Below the pieces are notes generated by a model that made no database searches, was not told the origin of the DNA, and saw only the letters and a list, made by a program, of their open reading frames with translations. From Chloroflexota bacterium (lineage in GTDB: Bacteria > Chloroflexota > Anaerolineae > Anaerolineales > Villigracilaceae), in assembly GCA_016219545.1 (NCBI GenBank), contig JACRMH010000051.1, forward strand, positions 1 through 50,686: a stretch of DNA of 50,686 nucleotides, in the 5' to 3' direction. The position numbers and the translations under genes were made by a program. Positions 1-9,251 of this stretch are shown here, piece by piece; position 1 is the stretch's first letter; each line of letters begins with the position of its first letter.

Positions 1-265
1 ACTGTTCGGGCTCTTGACGAAATGGACATGGCGATCTTGCTGCACGACGGTCTCTGCGGACCTACCCGACATCGATCTGCCATGTCCGCTTTTCATGATA
101 CTACCCGACGCTGGGGATTCTGGCGCGATTCCAAGCATTTTCTACGCCTTTTATCCTTTTCCCAGTTGGACAGCGTTCCGCCGCCCAACCCAGCGCCAGT
201 AATGTAAACCGTTGCATACATACTTGTAGAAAAAAAGTTGTTTTCTCATAAGAAAAAAAGTCATC
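1..265. other. Left-edge region without a recognised gene
   Basis: A plus-strand frame is open from the first base to a stop at 205-207 (68 residues), so the 3' end of a gene entering from the left is possible. The predicted peptide resembles nothing I know and is rich in Arg, Pro and Trp, as chance frames often are. A short inverted repeat (TTTTCT / AGAAAA, about 241-256) lies just upstream of the first clear gene. Confidence 0.25.
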
Positions 266-820
266 ATGGCAAAAGCAAATAAAACCTCTCAAGGTCGCAG
301 AAAAACAAGAAAGCCAACTCGGTCTGTAGAATCGCGCAAAGCAGATTCTGCTGAGTTAGAAAGAGAACAAGAGGCATTAATTGAACAATATAAAGAATTG
401 TGCAGCGATAGTCGCCATTACGATCAAAAATTATGGCTGATTCCAAGTGCGGCCTACACAACATCCGCACTGTTTTACAATGCCCTTTTCAATATAAACT
501 ACGATATTAATGTTCGCATTATGCTTGCATCCTTAAACGTAATGATATTTTCTGGATTCTTATTACAATATATTAAAGACCGAGCGTTTCAATTAGAACT
601 GCAGAGTGGAGTTACAAAAGTTCAGGAAAAAATATTAGGTATGATGAAGATAAGTCAGTATTCAGCAATATTAAGTAGCCATCCTCAAGACCGATGGCAC
701 ATAAAACTTTTTCGGAAAACATCTGCATCAAATTATGTTTTTAGTATTTTGTTAATCACTTTATTAGCTCACTTCGGTGTGTTAACCGTTTTGGTTTTAG
801 AAAAGCTAAAGATTATTTAA
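266..820 (+). CDS. Hypothetical membrane protein, three predicted TM segments
   Basis: Unrecognised protein of 184 residues. The N-terminus (1-50) is very basic and then charged (Lys/Arg-rich to about residue 25, Glu-rich to about 45, possibly coiled coil). Hydrophobic segments follow at about 57-75, 84-103 and 157-178, with a polar stretch of about 50 residues between the second and third. It is probably an inner-membrane protein with a basic cytoplasmic tail. No clear Shine-Dalgarno sequence precedes the ATG at 266. The gene is more AT-rich than the metabolic genes further right, which fits a recently acquired accessory gene. It stands alone, with 244 nt of non-coding sequence before the next gene. 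No function can be assigned. Confidence 0.6.
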   Translation: MAKANKTSQGRRKTRKPTRSVESRKADSAELEREQEALIEQYKELCSDSRHYDQKLWLIPSAAYTTSALFYNALFNINYDINVRIMLASLNVMIFSGFLLQYIKDRAFQLELQSGVTKVQEKILGMMKISQYSAILSSHPQDRWHIKLFRKTSASNYVFSILLITLLAHFGVLTVLVLEKLKII

Positions 821-1064
821 ATAATAAGAAAATTGCTTATACACAAAAGCGTGCTAATGCAGCATGCACTGGAAAGGTGGTCACGGCACAGCTTTTCAAG
901 CAATTTTCTGGCTTCGAGTTTTCTCTGCTCCCAAGCAGAGTCCACGCCCACCCACTAACGGACACTGTTGGGTTGCTACTCATACCGACCGACAACAGCC
1001 ACGGCTGATATTTTGTTGATCCCGATACCATACTCAGTTGAACCTAGTTATGGAGACTCTGCTT

Positions 1065-1592
1065 ATGCCGCATCAACTCGAACCAACAATGATTGAATTC
1101 TTCCAATACAATCACTGGGCAAATCAAGAACTCATGGGTATCTGCATACGCTTAAGCGATGAAATCATGACAGCCAGCATTCCAGGCTCGTATGGATCGA
1201 TTCGCGATACTTTTGCCCATATTCTGGAGGCAGAGATCAGTTTTTTGAAGCGAATTCATGAGGTATATCCAGAACCAGGCTTCAAGTGGGAAGAGAATCC
1301 AAGTCTGTCTCAAATGATGGCATACGAAACAGCATTGAACGAAGCCCTATCGGATACCCTTCAGCGTGTTCCAGCAACTCAGAATGTGCATGAAGAAGGC
1401 AACGGTTGGACATTCGATTATCAAGCACGCCTGATCTTCATGTCGGTGGTTTATCATGGCATCGTCCATCGGACTGACATCACTACGGTACTCAACAGCA
1501 AAGGCGTCACCCTACCAGAACTCGACGTCTGGGGCTATCAATCTGCATACCCGGAACGATTTCAATCCAGAGTGGTCAAAACCGGGCAGTGA
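1065..1592 (+). CDS. DinB-like metal-dependent four-helix protein
   Basis: A 175-residue protein of the DinB/YfiT-like superfamily. These are four-helix bundles that bind a divalent metal through three histidines, and many act as thiol-dependent S-transferases. The expected triad is visible: H52 in the AHILEAE helix, then H131 and H135 in the YHGIVHR helix, an H-x3-H pair. The early FFQYNHWANQEL segment is also typical of the family. I chose the ATG at 1065 because GGAG lies nine bases upstream (1052-1055). A TTG at 1038 and an ATG at 1050 are in frame and would add up to nine residues. The substrate is unknown. It sits among other small orphan genes and forms no operon with them. Confidence 0.75.
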   Translation: MPHQLEPTMIEFFQYNHWANQELMGICIRLSDEIMTASIPGSYGSIRDTFAHILEAEISFLKRIHEVYPEPGFKWEENPSLSQMMAYETALNEALSDTLQRVPATQNVHEEGNGWTFDYQARLIFMSVVYHGIVHRTDITTVLNSKGVTLPELDVWGYQSAYPERFQSRVVKTGQ

Positions 1593-1669
1593 TTTTTTGT
1601 AACCCCACGCCACCCAATAAAGCCGCTAGGGACTGCCGCTTCGCGTCAAGTTGAAATATCGCTTATCTC

Positions 1670-1688
1670 ACGCATGTTCTCCATGCGT
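1670..1688. repeat. Short hairpin downstream of the DinB-like gene
   Basis: A perfect 7-bp stem, ACGCATG / CATGCGT, with a 5-nt loop, followed after several bases by a T run. It may act as a weak terminator for the DinB-like gene, although the T run is not directly adjacent. Confidence 0.3.
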
Positions 1689-1830
1689 AAGTAATCTTTT
1701 TGTTGAAAATTGTGAGTAAAAATTGCAACTTTTGTTTACCAAATTATGCGATACCATGTAATTTGAAAGATTAACGCTAAAATAGAGGTAAATATGAAAA
1801 ATTCCAACACACAATCAACGTATTGCAAAA

Positions 1831-2157
1831 ATGACCTTCGCCTCAGTCTATCCGATGTATCTCGAAAAAGTGGAGAAGAAAGGCAGAACCAAAGAAGAAT
1901 TGCATCAGGTCATAGAGTGGTTAACTGACTTCGATAATAAGAAGTTTCAGGAACTAATAAAAGAAGATGCAACTTTTGAAACATTCTTCCAACAGGCTAC
2001 GCTAAACCCCAATGCGCACCTCATCACCGGAGTAATCTGTGGGTATCGTGTGGAGGATATCAAAGATCCTTTGACCCAGCAGGTCAGGTATTTGGATAAG
2101 TTGGTGGATGAGTTGGCGAAGGGCAGGAAGATGGAAAAGATTTTGCGTGGCTCGTAA
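1831..2157 (+). CDS. DUF2200 family protein (start apparently frameshifted)
   Basis: A small cytosolic protein that matches the DUF2200 family along its whole length. Visible blocks are FASVYPMYLEKVEKKGRT, the WLTDFD turn, NPNAHLITGVICGYRVEDI and a C-terminal RYLDKLVDELAKGRKMEKIL. The family has no established function. The first ATG in this frame is at 1831. Family-typical residues (PTHNQRIAK) are encoded just upstream in the same frame from about 1804, with no usable start codon there. A well-placed ATG with an AGAGG ribosome site lies at 1794 but is one base out of frame. Removing one A from the five-A run at 1797-1801 joins them into one frame. The gene is therefore either frameshifted by a homopolymer error or mutation, or begins at 1831 and is about 13 residues short. 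Confidence 0.75.
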   Translation: MTFASVYPMYLEKVEKKGRTKEELHQVIEWLTDFDNKKFQELIKEDATFETFFQQATLNPNAHLITGVICGYRVEDIKDPLTQQVRYLDKLVDELAKGRKMEKILRGS

Positions 2158-2374
2158 GGAGTTGTGAAGCTTCATGAAATTGATTTGTTGAGCATAAAGA
2201 ATCAATTGGATTCGATCAAGAATTTGCGAGCAGTGCCCATGTAAGACCATGTCATACAAAAAATACAGCGAATATGCCTGGTTATAAATGTAAACTGGTG
2301 TGATGCAAACTCAAAATCGCCAGGATCAATAACACTACATTGTTAGTGACAAAAGAACATCATAGGAGGATCCA

Positions 2375-2599
2375 ATGCAGAAATGGGAATACTTAAGAAT
2401 CGTTGTAAACATGGACGAAAGGGTTGTGGATGACGTTACCGTAAATGATGTGAAAGTATTTGATCAATCCCGTTTCAAAAAAACCAAGGAAGTGGAACTG
2501 AGTGACTTGTTCGAGAAATTAGGCGGAGAGGGTTGGGAATTGGTTAATGGCTGGGGAAGCCAGTCCTGGGAGGTTTTCTACTTCAAGCGCCCCAAGTAA
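2375..2599 (+). CDS. Small DUF4177-like protein
   Basis: A 74-residue protein preceded by a near-perfect Shine-Dalgarno sequence, AGGAGG, ending about six bases before the ATG. It opens with QKWEYLRIVV and ends with LGGEGWELVNGW...EVFYFKRP. This pattern, a WEY strand followed by a GWELV turn and a final aromatic-basic strand, is characteristic of DUF4177-like small beta proteins of unknown role. No signal peptide or membrane segment is seen. The aldo/keto reductase gene begins 61 nt after its stop with its own ribosome site, so the two could be co-transcribed, but nothing links them functionally. Confidence 0.65.
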   Translation: MQKWEYLRIVVNMDERVVDDVTVNDVKVFDQSRFKKTKEVELSDLFEKLGGEGWELVNGWGSQSWEVFYFKRPK

Positions 2600-2660
2600 T
2601 GGGCCTGCGAGATACCTCATTTTCATAATAGATATATCATCTAAAAAATATGGAGGCATT

Positions 2661-3656
2661 ATGTTCAAGCGACGTTTAGGACGCAGTGATCTCGAAGTCA
2701 GCGCCATGGGAATTGGTTGTTGGGCCATGGGTGGACCCTGGGAATGGCTGGAAGCAGATGGCAGTAAGAACCCTGTCGGTTGGGGACAGGTGGATGATGC
2801 CGAATCGATCCGCGCCATTCACTATGCTCTCGAAGCGGGGATCAACTTTTTCGACACAGCAGCCAACTACGGGTGCGGGCGAAGCGAGCGGGTGTTGAGT
2901 CAGGCTCTGGCAGGACGCCGAGATAAGGTCATCCTGGCAACAAAGTTCGGCTATCTCGTAGATGAAGAGAATCGCGTTGTCACGGAGACCGAAAATGTTG
3001 TCACTCGCATCCGTCAGGAGTGTGAGGATAGTCTGCGCCGCCTAAAGACTGACTATATTGATCTCTACCAGTTTCATTGGGGCGCTTACCCTGCGGAGAA
3101 AGCGGGCGAAGTCCGCGACTTTCTGGAAAAGCTGGTTGAGGAAGGCAAGGTCCGCTGGTACGGTTGGAGCACTGATAATGTCGAGGGCGCGCGCGTTTTT
3201 GCACAGGGTCAGCATTGCACGGCGATCCAGCATTGGATGAATATGAGCGCTGACAAACCTCAAATGCTGGCAGTCTGCGAGGAGCTTGACCTCGCCAGTA
3301 TCATCCGATCCCCGCTTGGCATGGGCATGATGACTGGCAAGTTCACCAGTGATACTACATTCCCTGAAGACGATGTGCGGTTCGGCTGGGACCTGCGGGC
3401 TGAGCGGCCGACACAGCATATCCAGCGGGTTGAGGCGGTGCGAAAAGTCTTCGTTGATGCCGGCGAAGCGCGGACACAGGCGCAGATCGCCCTAGCATGG
3501 CTTTGGACTCGCGGCGACCGCAACATTCCTATTCCCGGGTTCAAGACTGTTGCCCAAGTCAAAGAAAATATTCAAGCGATGGAGTTCGGATTATTGAGTA
3601 ATGAGCAAATGAAGAAAATTGACGATATCTATGAGCGCGCGCAAATAATCTCGTAA
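2661..3656 (+). CDS. Aldo/keto reductase
   Basis: A 331-residue NADPH-dependent aldo/keto reductase, a TIM-barrel oxidoreductase acting on carbonyls or sugars. The family opening FKRRLGRSDLEVSAMGIGCW is present, as is the full catalytic tetrad: D65 (FFDTAANYG), Y70, K95 (ILATKFG) and H139 (LYQFHWG). The C-terminal IPIPGFKTVAQVKENIQA segment matches the cofactor phosphate-binding loop of the YajO/IolS-like subgroup. The start at 2661 is set by GGAGG seven bases upstream; the frame is open further upstream but that part overlaps the preceding gene. The substrate cannot be read from sequence. It stands apart from asnS, which has its own promoter-like sequence. Confidence 0.9.
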   Translation: MFKRRLGRSDLEVSAMGIGCWAMGGPWEWLEADGSKNPVGWGQVDDAESIRAIHYALEAGINFFDTAANYGCGRSERVLSQALAGRRDKVILATKFGYLVDEENRVVTETENVVTRIRQECEDSLRRLKTDYIDLYQFHWGAYPAEKAGEVRDFLEKLVEEGKVRWYGWSTDNVEGARVFAQGQHCTAIQHWMNMSADKPQMLAVCEELDLASIIRSPLGMGMMTGKFTSDTTFPEDDVRFGWDLRAERPTQHIQRVEAVRKVFVDAGEARTQAQIALAWLWTRGDRNIPIPGFKTVAQVKENIQAMEFGLLSNEQMKKIDDIYERAQIIS

Positions 3657-3775
3657 TAGTAGTTTGAATTTATACCGTTTAAGAGATTGACATCCATCAA
3701 GTATAATATTTCCCTAATGTCATTTTGAACCTTACTCTCAGCATGACATAACAAAACCAAATACACGAGGTCTTC

Positions 3776-5119
3776 ATGGCTGAAACCGTCAGCGTTACAA
3801 AAATTTCAAATTATGTAGGACAGGAAGTTACCATCAAGGGTTGGGTCTACAACCGCACCGACAAAGGCAAGCTGGTATTTTTGCTTATCCGTGACGGTTC
3901 GGGCTTTGTGCAGTGCGTCGCCTTCAAAGGTGACCTTGAACCTGAGGTCTTCGACAAGTTGACACGCCTGCCGCAAGAGTCATCCGTCATTATCACCGGT
4001 CCAGTCCGAGAGGACAAACGCGCGCCCGGCATCCCCGGCGGCTATGAAGTCGGCGTGAAGCAGATCGAGATCGTGCAGGAAGCTGGCTTGGACTATCCCA
4101 TGTCGCTTAAGGATCACGGTGTTGATTTCGCGCTCGACAATCGTCACCTCTGGCTACGGATGCAGAGTCAGTGGGCGATATTGCGAGTCCGCGCGACGGT
4201 CATGGCGGCTACACGTGAATGGCTCGACATCAATGGCTTTGTCGAAATGAGTACACCCATCTTAACTCCTGCCGCCGCTGAAGGCACAACGACTCTTTTC
4301 GAAACCGAATACTTCGACGAAGGAAAGGCCTATCTCGCGCAAACAGGCCAACTGTATAACGAAGCGAATATTTTTTCGTTCGGAAAAGTCTACTGCTTCG
4401 GCCCCACCTTCCGCGCAGAGAAATCAAAGACGCGTCGTCATCTGACCGAATTCTGGATGCTCGAACCTGAGATCGCCTTCTGCGATTTGGATGGTCTGAT
4501 GGAGATCGAGGAACAGATGTTGACTCACATCATTCAACGCGTCTTGCGTGACCGGATGCCTGAGTTGAAATCCCTTGGGCGTGACATCTCGAAACTGGAG
4601 AATATCAAGGCGCCCTTCCCGCGCATTTCTTATGATGATGCCGCAAAAATAATTCAAGGGTTTTATGAAAAAGAGACCGACCCTGAAAAGAAGGAATTGC
4701 TCAAGTTCGATTGGGGCATTGACTTCGGTGCGCCGCACGAGACGGTCATCACTCAGCAATTCGATAAGCCGGTCTTTGTCTACGGCTACCCAACTGCGGT
4801 CAAGGCTTTTTACATGGAACCGTGGCCGAATCGACCTGAAGTCTGCAAGAGTGTGGACTTGCTCGCGCCCGAAGGCTATGGCGAGATTTGTGGCGGCTCC
4901 GAACGCATCAGCGACCCGGATGCCCTGCTCCAGCGCATCCGCGACCAGAAACTTCCCGAAGAAGCTTTCAAGTGGTATCTTGATTTGAGAAAATATGGAT
5001 CGGTCCCCCACTCAGGTTTCGGCATGGGCACGGAACGAGTCACCTCATGGATCTGCGGCAATGAACATGTCCGCGAAGCAATTGCCTTCCCAAGAACGAT
5101 CAAGCGTGTGTATCCTTAA
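3776..5119 (+). CDS. asnS: Asparagine--tRNA ligase
   Basis: Class IIb aminoacyl-tRNA synthetase that charges tRNA-Asn with asparagine. Its 447 residues fit the family. An N-terminal OB-fold anticodon-binding domain (about 9-105; [30 protein letters not shown]) precedes the catalytic domain. Motif 2 reads [21 protein letters not shown], the asparaginyl rather than aspartyl version, and motif 3 is the C-terminal [15 protein letters not shown]. The ATG at 3776 has GAGG 6-9 nt upstream. A TATAAT box lies at 3702-3707, about 70 nt upstream. A TTGACA occurs only nine bases before it, too close to be its -35 element. A strong hairpin terminator follows directly. It is a single-gene unit and one of the most secure assignments here. 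Confidence 0.97.
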   Translation: MAETVSVTKISNYVGQEVTIKGWVYNRTDKGKLVFLLIRDGSGFVQCVAFKGDLEPEVFDKLTRLPQESSVIITGPVREDKRAPGIPGGYEVGVKQIEIVQEAGLDYPMSLKDHGVDFALDNRHLWLRMQSQWAILRVRATVMAATREWLDINGFVEMSTPILTPAAAEGTTTLFETEYFDEGKAYLAQTGQLYNEANIFSFGKVYCFGPTFRAEKSKTRRHLTEFWMLEPEIAFCDLDGLMEIEEQMLTHIIQRVLRDRMPELKSLGRDISKLENIKAPFPRISYDDAAKIIQGFYEKETDPEKKELLKFDWGIDFGAPHETVITQQFDKPVFVYGYPTAVKAFYMEPWPNRPEVCKSVDLLAPEGYGEICGGSERISDPDALLQRIRDQKLPEEAFKWYLDLRKYGSVPHSGFGMGTERVTSWICGNEHVREAIAFPRTIKRVYP

Positions 5120-5122
5120 ATG

Positions 5123-5157
5123 AAAACTCGGAGGTCTTGAGACCTCCGAGTTTTTTT
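5123..5157 (+). terminator. Intrinsic terminator after asnS
   Basis: A perfect 14-bp stem (5123-5136 / 5141-5154) with a TTGA loop; the 3' arm runs into seven T residues. It lies between convergent asnS and the SCP-2 gene. For the minus strand only four T follow, so it serves mainly asnS. Confidence 0.93.
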
Positions 5158-5164
5158 ATTCTGC

Positions 5165-5491
5165 TTATTTGATCTTGAACATCTGAGTCAATTTCATCGC
5201 GAGGTTCAAATCGCCTGCGAGTTTCAACTTGCCCTGCATGAAGGCCTGCATCCCGTCAATTTCGCCGGTGAAGATCTTGACATAATCGGATGAGTCAGCG
5301 GTCAATGTCATCTTGGGAGTGGCAAAGGTTCCCTGCGCAACGGATACTTTTCCATCTTTGATGGTCGCGTACCATTCACCGGGTTCTGCACCCGTGAACT
5401 TAAATTGGATGGTGGCATCGAGTCCGGCCGCTTTTTCGGGGAGGAAGGCGCCGGGCATTTTGGACATAAGGGTTTCGATTGTAAGCGTCAT
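5165..5491 (-). CDS. SCP-2 sterol-binding/transfer domain protein
   Basis: A stand-alone SCP-2 domain of 108 residues, a fold that binds fatty acyl-CoAs or other lipids in a hydrophobic tunnel. Supporting blocks are IQFKFTGAEPGEWYATIKDG, the KMTLTADSSDYVKIFTGE strand-helix, and MQAFMQGKLKLAGDLNLAMKL, which closely follow the domain consensus. An AGGAGA ribosome site precedes the start. It is the last gene of the minus-strand beta-oxidation operon, after the thiolase, so it probably carries or presents acyl-CoA intermediates; this role is inferred from position and fold. It has no signal peptide and is likely cytosolic. Confidence 0.88.
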   Translation of the reverse strand: MTLTIETLMSKMPGAFLPEKAAGLDATIQFKFTGAEPGEWYATIKDGKVSVAQGTFATPKMTLTADSSDYVKIFTGEIDGMQAFMQGKLKLAGDLNLAMKLTQMFKIK

Positions 5492-5519
5492 GAGTTAGTC
5501 TCCTAGTTTTGGTTGTTTT

Positions 5520-5580
5520 GTCAAAGGTCGAAAGTCAAAGGTCAGTATAGACTTTCGACTTTCGACCTTCGACCTTTGAC
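5520..5580. repeat. Imperfect inverted repeat built from short repeated words
   Basis: The spacer between the thiolase and SCP-2 genes is almost entirely a hairpin. The outer 13 bases (GTCAAAGGTCGAA) pair perfectly with their complement at the other end, and the inner part pairs imperfectly. Both arms are made from variants of the words AAGGTC, AAAGTC and GAAAGTC repeated in tandem. Confidence 0.8.
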
Positions 5581-5586
5581 CATTCT

Positions 5587-6768
5587 TTATTGCAGATTTT
5601 CAAAGATCCCGGCCGCGCCCATCCCGCCGCCGATGCACATGGTCACCATTCCATACTTGGACTTGCGGCGACCCATTTCGTAGATGAGTTGGGTAGTCAA
5701 CTTGGAACCTGTGCACCCAAGCGGATGACCAAGGGCAATCGCGCCGCCATTGACATTGACTTTGTCTTCATCAATTCCCAGCGTGCGCATCACGGCAAGT
5801 CCCTGGGCGGCGAAGGCTTCGTTCAATTCTATCAGGTCAATATCATTGAGGGATAATCCCGCCACCTTCAATGCCTTCGGAATGGCAGCAATTGGACCAA
5901 CACCCATCAACTCCGGCGGGACTCCGCCAACGGCAAAGGTGACAAAACGAGCCAGCGGCTTGAGTCCCAATTGAGCGGCTCTCTCAGCCGACATAACCAT
6001 TACAACTGATGCGCCATCAGACATTTGCGAGGAGTTACCCGCCGTGACTGTGCCGCCTTCCTTGAAAGCCGGCTTCAATTTGGCAAGCGCTTCAACCGTC
6101 GTATCTGCACGCGGACCTTCATCACGCTTCACAGTGAAAGTTCTCTTCACTTGTTTTTCATTCGCATCAAGTTCGGTTAACTCAACATCGATCGAAACCA
6201 GTTCCGGGTCAAAGAGACCGGAGTTCACGGCCCTGGCGGCTTTCTGGTGACTCTTGAATGAAAAAGCATCCTGATCTTCGCGACTGATCCCGTATTTGAT
6301 GGAAACATTCTCAGCGGTGAGTCCCATGTTGGTGTAATAGTGCGGCAGATCCATAGCGAAATGCGGATTGGGCGAGAACTTGTAACCCATCATCGGTACC
6401 ATGCTCATTGATTCGACTCCGCCTGCAATGCCAACTTCAATGTCACCGGAGCGGATGGCTTGCGCCACATGCGCAATAGACTGCACGCCTGATGAACAAT
6501 AGCGATTGATGGTCTCAGCGGGAACAGTATCAGGCAAGCCCGCGCGTAATGCGATCATACGCGCAATGTTCATACCTTGCTCACCTTCGGGGAAGGCACA
6601 GCCGAAGACCACATCTTCGATCTCGGCGGGGTCAAGATTCGGCGTCCGTTTGAGTAATTCCTTTATGGCAGTAGCAGCCATCTCGTCGGGACGGACCGCG
6701 GCAAGTCCGCCGCGTTTGGCTTTTCCTACGGGTGTTCGTACTGCGGAAACAATAACTGCATCTTTCAT
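5587..6768 (-). CDS. fadA: Acetyl-CoA C-acyltransferase (thiolase)
   Basis: Thiolase of 393 residues, catalysing CoA-dependent cleavage of 3-ketoacyl-CoA, the last step of beta-oxidation. The acyl-accepting cysteine is C91 in RYCSSGVQS. The C-terminal catalytic histidine and cysteine lie in [15 protein letters not shown] and [10 protein letters not shown]. The start at 6768 follows AAAGGAG closely; an upstream in-frame ATG at 6801 would begin inside the intergenic hairpin and is less likely. Its place directly after the FadN-type gene, together with two acyl-CoA dehydrogenases, points to the degradative FadA role rather than to acetoacetyl-CoA synthesis. Confidence 0.93.
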   Translation of the reverse strand: MKDAVIVSAVRTPVGKAKRGGLAAVRPDEMAATAIKELLKRTPNLDPAEIEDVVFGCAFPEGEQGMNIARMIALRAGLPDTVPAETINRYCSSGVQSIAHVAQAIRSGDIEVGIAGGVESMSMVPMMGYKFSPNPHFAMDLPHYYTNMGLTAENVSIKYGISREDQDAFSFKSHQKAARAVNSGLFDPELVSIDVELTELDANEKQVKRTFTVKRDEGPRADTTVEALAKLKPAFKEGGTVTAGNSSQMSDGASVVMVMSAERAAQLGLKPLARFVTFAVGGVPPELMGVGPIAAIPKALKVAGLSLNDIDLIELNEAFAAQGLAVMRTLGIDEDKVNVNGGAIALGHPLGCTGSKLTTQLIYEMGRRKSKYGMVTMCIGGGMGAAGIFENLQ

Positions 6769-6785
6769 GGTTACTCCTTTGGTTA

Positions 6786-6826
6786 CAGGTTGAAGATTCA
6801 AGGCACAACCTTAAACTTTCAACCTG
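6786..6826. repeat. Inverted repeat between fadN and thiolase genes
   Basis: CAGGTTGAA (6786-6794) pairs with TTCAACCTG (6818-6826) across a 23-nt loop. Further TTCAA words lie inside and after it. It is the counterpart of the hairpins in the spacers at 5520-5580 and 9252-9300. Confidence 0.6.
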
Positions 6827-6836
6827 ATACCTTCAA

Positions 6837-9233
6837 CTAGTTTCTCAACGGTTTGCCCGTCTGCAACAGCGACCACATTCTCGCCTGTGTCTTTTCTTCG
6901 CCGCACAGTGAAAGGAATGCTTCGCGCTCGAGGTCAAGGATGTATTGCTCACTCACCCACTGCGGCTTCGAGAGTTCGCCGCCCGCCATGACGTAGGCAA
7001 GTTTGGTGGCAATGTGTGAATCGTAGTCGGTGATGTACTTGCCTTCCTTGAACGACCATGCGCCGATCTTCATTGCGCCGTACATGTCGCGCCCAGCAGC
7101 GTAGATCAACTCAGGCGTAGGCGGACGATAACCAGCAGCAGACATGCTCATGACTTCGCGCTTGGCTTCGGTCAGCAAGTGATCGCGATTCAAAACAATG
7201 CGGTCTTGCGGATTCAAGATTCCCATATCACGCGCTTCAAAAGCGGATGTGGCAACTTTCGCCTGACCAATTTGCAGGAATGCTTTTTGAATGAAGGGAA
7301 ACGGTTCAGCATTATCCACCTTCATCACAGGATTAATGATGCGGCGCATATATTCTTTCGTACCTGCGCCCGCAGGAATAACGCCCGCGCCAAGTTCAAC
7401 CAAACCGATATAAGTTTCAGATGCGGCAACAACGCGTGAAGCATGCATGGTGATTTCACAGCCGCCGCCCAAAGCGAGTCCAGCAGGCGCAACCACTACA
7501 GGCTTGGGGAAATAACGCATACGCATGTTCATGCCTTGCAGTTTGCGAATGGATGCATCGAGTTGATCCCACATGCCCTGCTGCGAAGCGACCACCACCA
7601 TGAACAGATTTGCGCCCGCGCTAAAGTGTTCAGCTTCGTTGCCAACCACCAAGCCATCAAAATCTTTTTCAACGCGATCCAACGCCTCAGAGGTGATGGT
7701 AAAAATATCCTCATCGAGCGCGTTCATCTTCGTGTGGAATTCAACGAGCGCAACGCCATCGCCAATATCGTACAATGATGCGCCTGCATTTTCCGAAATA
7801 ACTTTCTTCGTGCCTTTCAACTCGCGCAACATCACCATGCCTGCCGCGCGTTTGGTCTTCACATATTTTTGTTTTGAAACATCGTACACGCCAACCTTAT
7901 CGCCGCCTTTATATTGATAGAAAGTCTCGCAGCCGTTCTTGAGCATTTCATCAACCCACTTTGCGGCGGGATAACCTTCCTTCTTCATGCGCTTGACAAC
8001 ATCCTTCACGCCAAGCATGTCCCATGTTTCGAACGGACCTGCTTCATGCATGAAGCCCCAGCGAGTTGCATCATCAATCGGTTTGGCAGAGTCCGCAACT
8101 TCGGGGATGATGGTGGAGGCGTACTGGAAAGCTTGATAGGTCAACGCTTGGATAAGTTTCGCGGCTTTATCATCCGCATCGAGCATGACGTTGAGCCTGT
8201 CACCCAATCCTTCGACATCTTTCGCCGCCTTGACAGAGTCAAAGCGCGGCTTGCCAGCGGGGACGTGTTCCAAGGAGTTCAGATCAAGCGAATAAAATTC
8301 CTTCTTGCCATCTTCGCCACGGACTTCCTTATAGAAACCAACTTTGGTTTTATTGCCAAGCCATTTGCGTTCAAGCAAGGTAGAAATCAATTTCGCAGGT
8401 TTTTCAGCGCTGAGATATTTCTGCCCGAGTTTGTCATAAGGAATCAGCGGCGCGAGGTTACGACCGACATGGTCCCACACGTCCACGCCGACGAGATCTA
8501 TCAGCCTGAATGTTGCTGTTTTTGGCCGCCCCATCAAAGGTCCGGTAAGAGCGTCCACTTCATCAACGGTGTAATCATTGTTAAGGATGAAATCCATCGC
8601 GAAGGCGCCAGTCCCAAAAGCCATGCGATTTCCAATAAAGTTGGGCGTATCCTTGCACAGCACAATCCCTTTGCCCAAACGAGTCTCGCCAAACTGACTG
8701 ATGAACTCGGTGACATCATTTGATGTATCAGCGGTAGGAATGATCTCAAGCAGTTTCATGTAGCGCGGCGGATTGAAAAAGTGCGTGCCGATAAAGTGCT
8801 GTTTAAATCCCTTCGAGCGTCCTTCCGCAATCGCTTTGACAGGAATTCCCGATGTGTTGGTTGAAACAATCGCGTTCGGTTTTCTGATGGCATCGATGCG
8901 AGTCATCAGATCCACTTTGATCTTCAAGTTTTCGATGATGGCCTCGATGATCCAATCGGCTTCAGCAATGACGCCGAAATCATCTTCAAGATTACCAAGC
9001 GTGATCAGAGTCCGCAATTCACTGGACATCAAATTGGCAGGCTTGGCCTTGATACAGCGATCCCAGCCTTCGTTGACAATTTTATTACGCGCCGCTTTGT
9101 CACCTTCAGACGCACCATTCGGGACAATGTCCAATAACGTAACGGGCACGCCCGCATTCGCAAGATGAGCCGCCAACGCCGCACCCATTGTGCCAGAACC
9201 AACTACTACTGCCTTGTGTATGTGATAGTTCAT
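6837..9233 (-). CDS. fadN: 3-hydroxyacyl-CoA dehydrogenase / enoyl-CoA hydratase (FadN type)
   Basis: Bifunctional beta-oxidation enzyme of 798 residues. The 3-hydroxyacyl-CoA dehydrogenase half comes first: a Rossmann motif GSGTMGAALAAHLANAG at about 12-28, then THFFNPPRYMKLLEIIP and PNFIGNRMAFG. The enoyl-CoA hydratase half occupies roughly residues 500-700, with the oxyanion-hole block GLALGGGCEITMHA and ETYIGLVELGAGVIP. This order is the FadN arrangement of Gram-positives and the reverse of proteobacterial FadB. The start at 9233 has GGAGA at a suitable distance. The frame continues 23 codons upstream, but those codons read through an intergenic repeat and are not taken as coding. It sits between the acyl-CoA dehydrogenases and the thiolase. 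Confidence 0.93.
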   Translation of the reverse strand: MNYHIHKAVVVGSGTMGAALAAHLANAGVPVTLLDIVPNGASEGDKAARNKIVNEGWDRCIKAKPANLMSSELRTLITLGNLEDDFGVIAEADWIIEAIIENLKIKVDLMTRIDAIRKPNAIVSTNTSGIPVKAIAEGRSKGFKQHFIGTHFFNPPRYMKLLEIIPTADTSNDVTEFISQFGETRLGKGIVLCKDTPNFIGNRMAFGTGAFAMDFILNNDYTVDEVDALTGPLMGRPKTATFRLIDLVGVDVWDHVGRNLAPLIPYDKLGQKYLSAEKPAKLISTLLERKWLGNKTKVGFYKEVRGEDGKKEFYSLDLNSLEHVPAGKPRFDSVKAAKDVEGLGDRLNVMLDADDKAAKLIQALTYQAFQYASTIIPEVADSAKPIDDATRWGFMHEAGPFETWDMLGVKDVVKRMKKEGYPAAKWVDEMLKNGCETFYQYKGGDKVGVYDVSKQKYVKTKRAAGMVMLRELKGTKKVISENAGASLYDIGDGVALVEFHTKMNALDEDIFTITSEALDRVEKDFDGLVVGNEAEHFSAGANLFMVVVASQQGMWDQLDASIRKLQGMNMRMRYFPKPVVVAPAGLALGGGCEITMHASRVVAASETYIGLVELGAGVIPAGAGTKEYMRRIINPVMKVDNAEPFPFIQKAFLQIGQAKVATSAFEARDMGILNPQDRIVLNRDHLLTEAKREVMSMSAAGYRPPTPELIYAAGRDMYGAMKIGAWSFKEGKYITDYDSHIATKLAYVMAGGELSKPQWVSEQYILDLEREAFLSLCGEEKTQARMWSLLQTGKPLRN

Positions 9234-9251
9234 GATGGTTTCTCCATTCGT

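Noticed and set aside
266..2599. Integron gene-cassette array
   Set aside because: The small orphan genes suggested it, but I found no paired RYYYAAC / GTTRRRY attC sites in the right order and spacing, and no integrase.
3687..3707. TTGACA followed by TATAAT upstream of asnS as a standard promoter
   Set aside because: The spacer is only nine bases, too short for sigma-70; only the TATAAT is kept as a possible -10 box.
4424..5011. Minus-strand frame of 195 codons opposite asnS
   Set aside because: It lies fully within the catalytic domain of asnS, whose motifs are intact; the antisense peptide matches no family.
7914..8723. Plus-strand open frame of 269 codons inside the fadN-type gene
   Set aside because: It is antisense to the well-supported dehydrogenase half of FadN; no ribosome site, no family motif, composition typical of a shadow frame.
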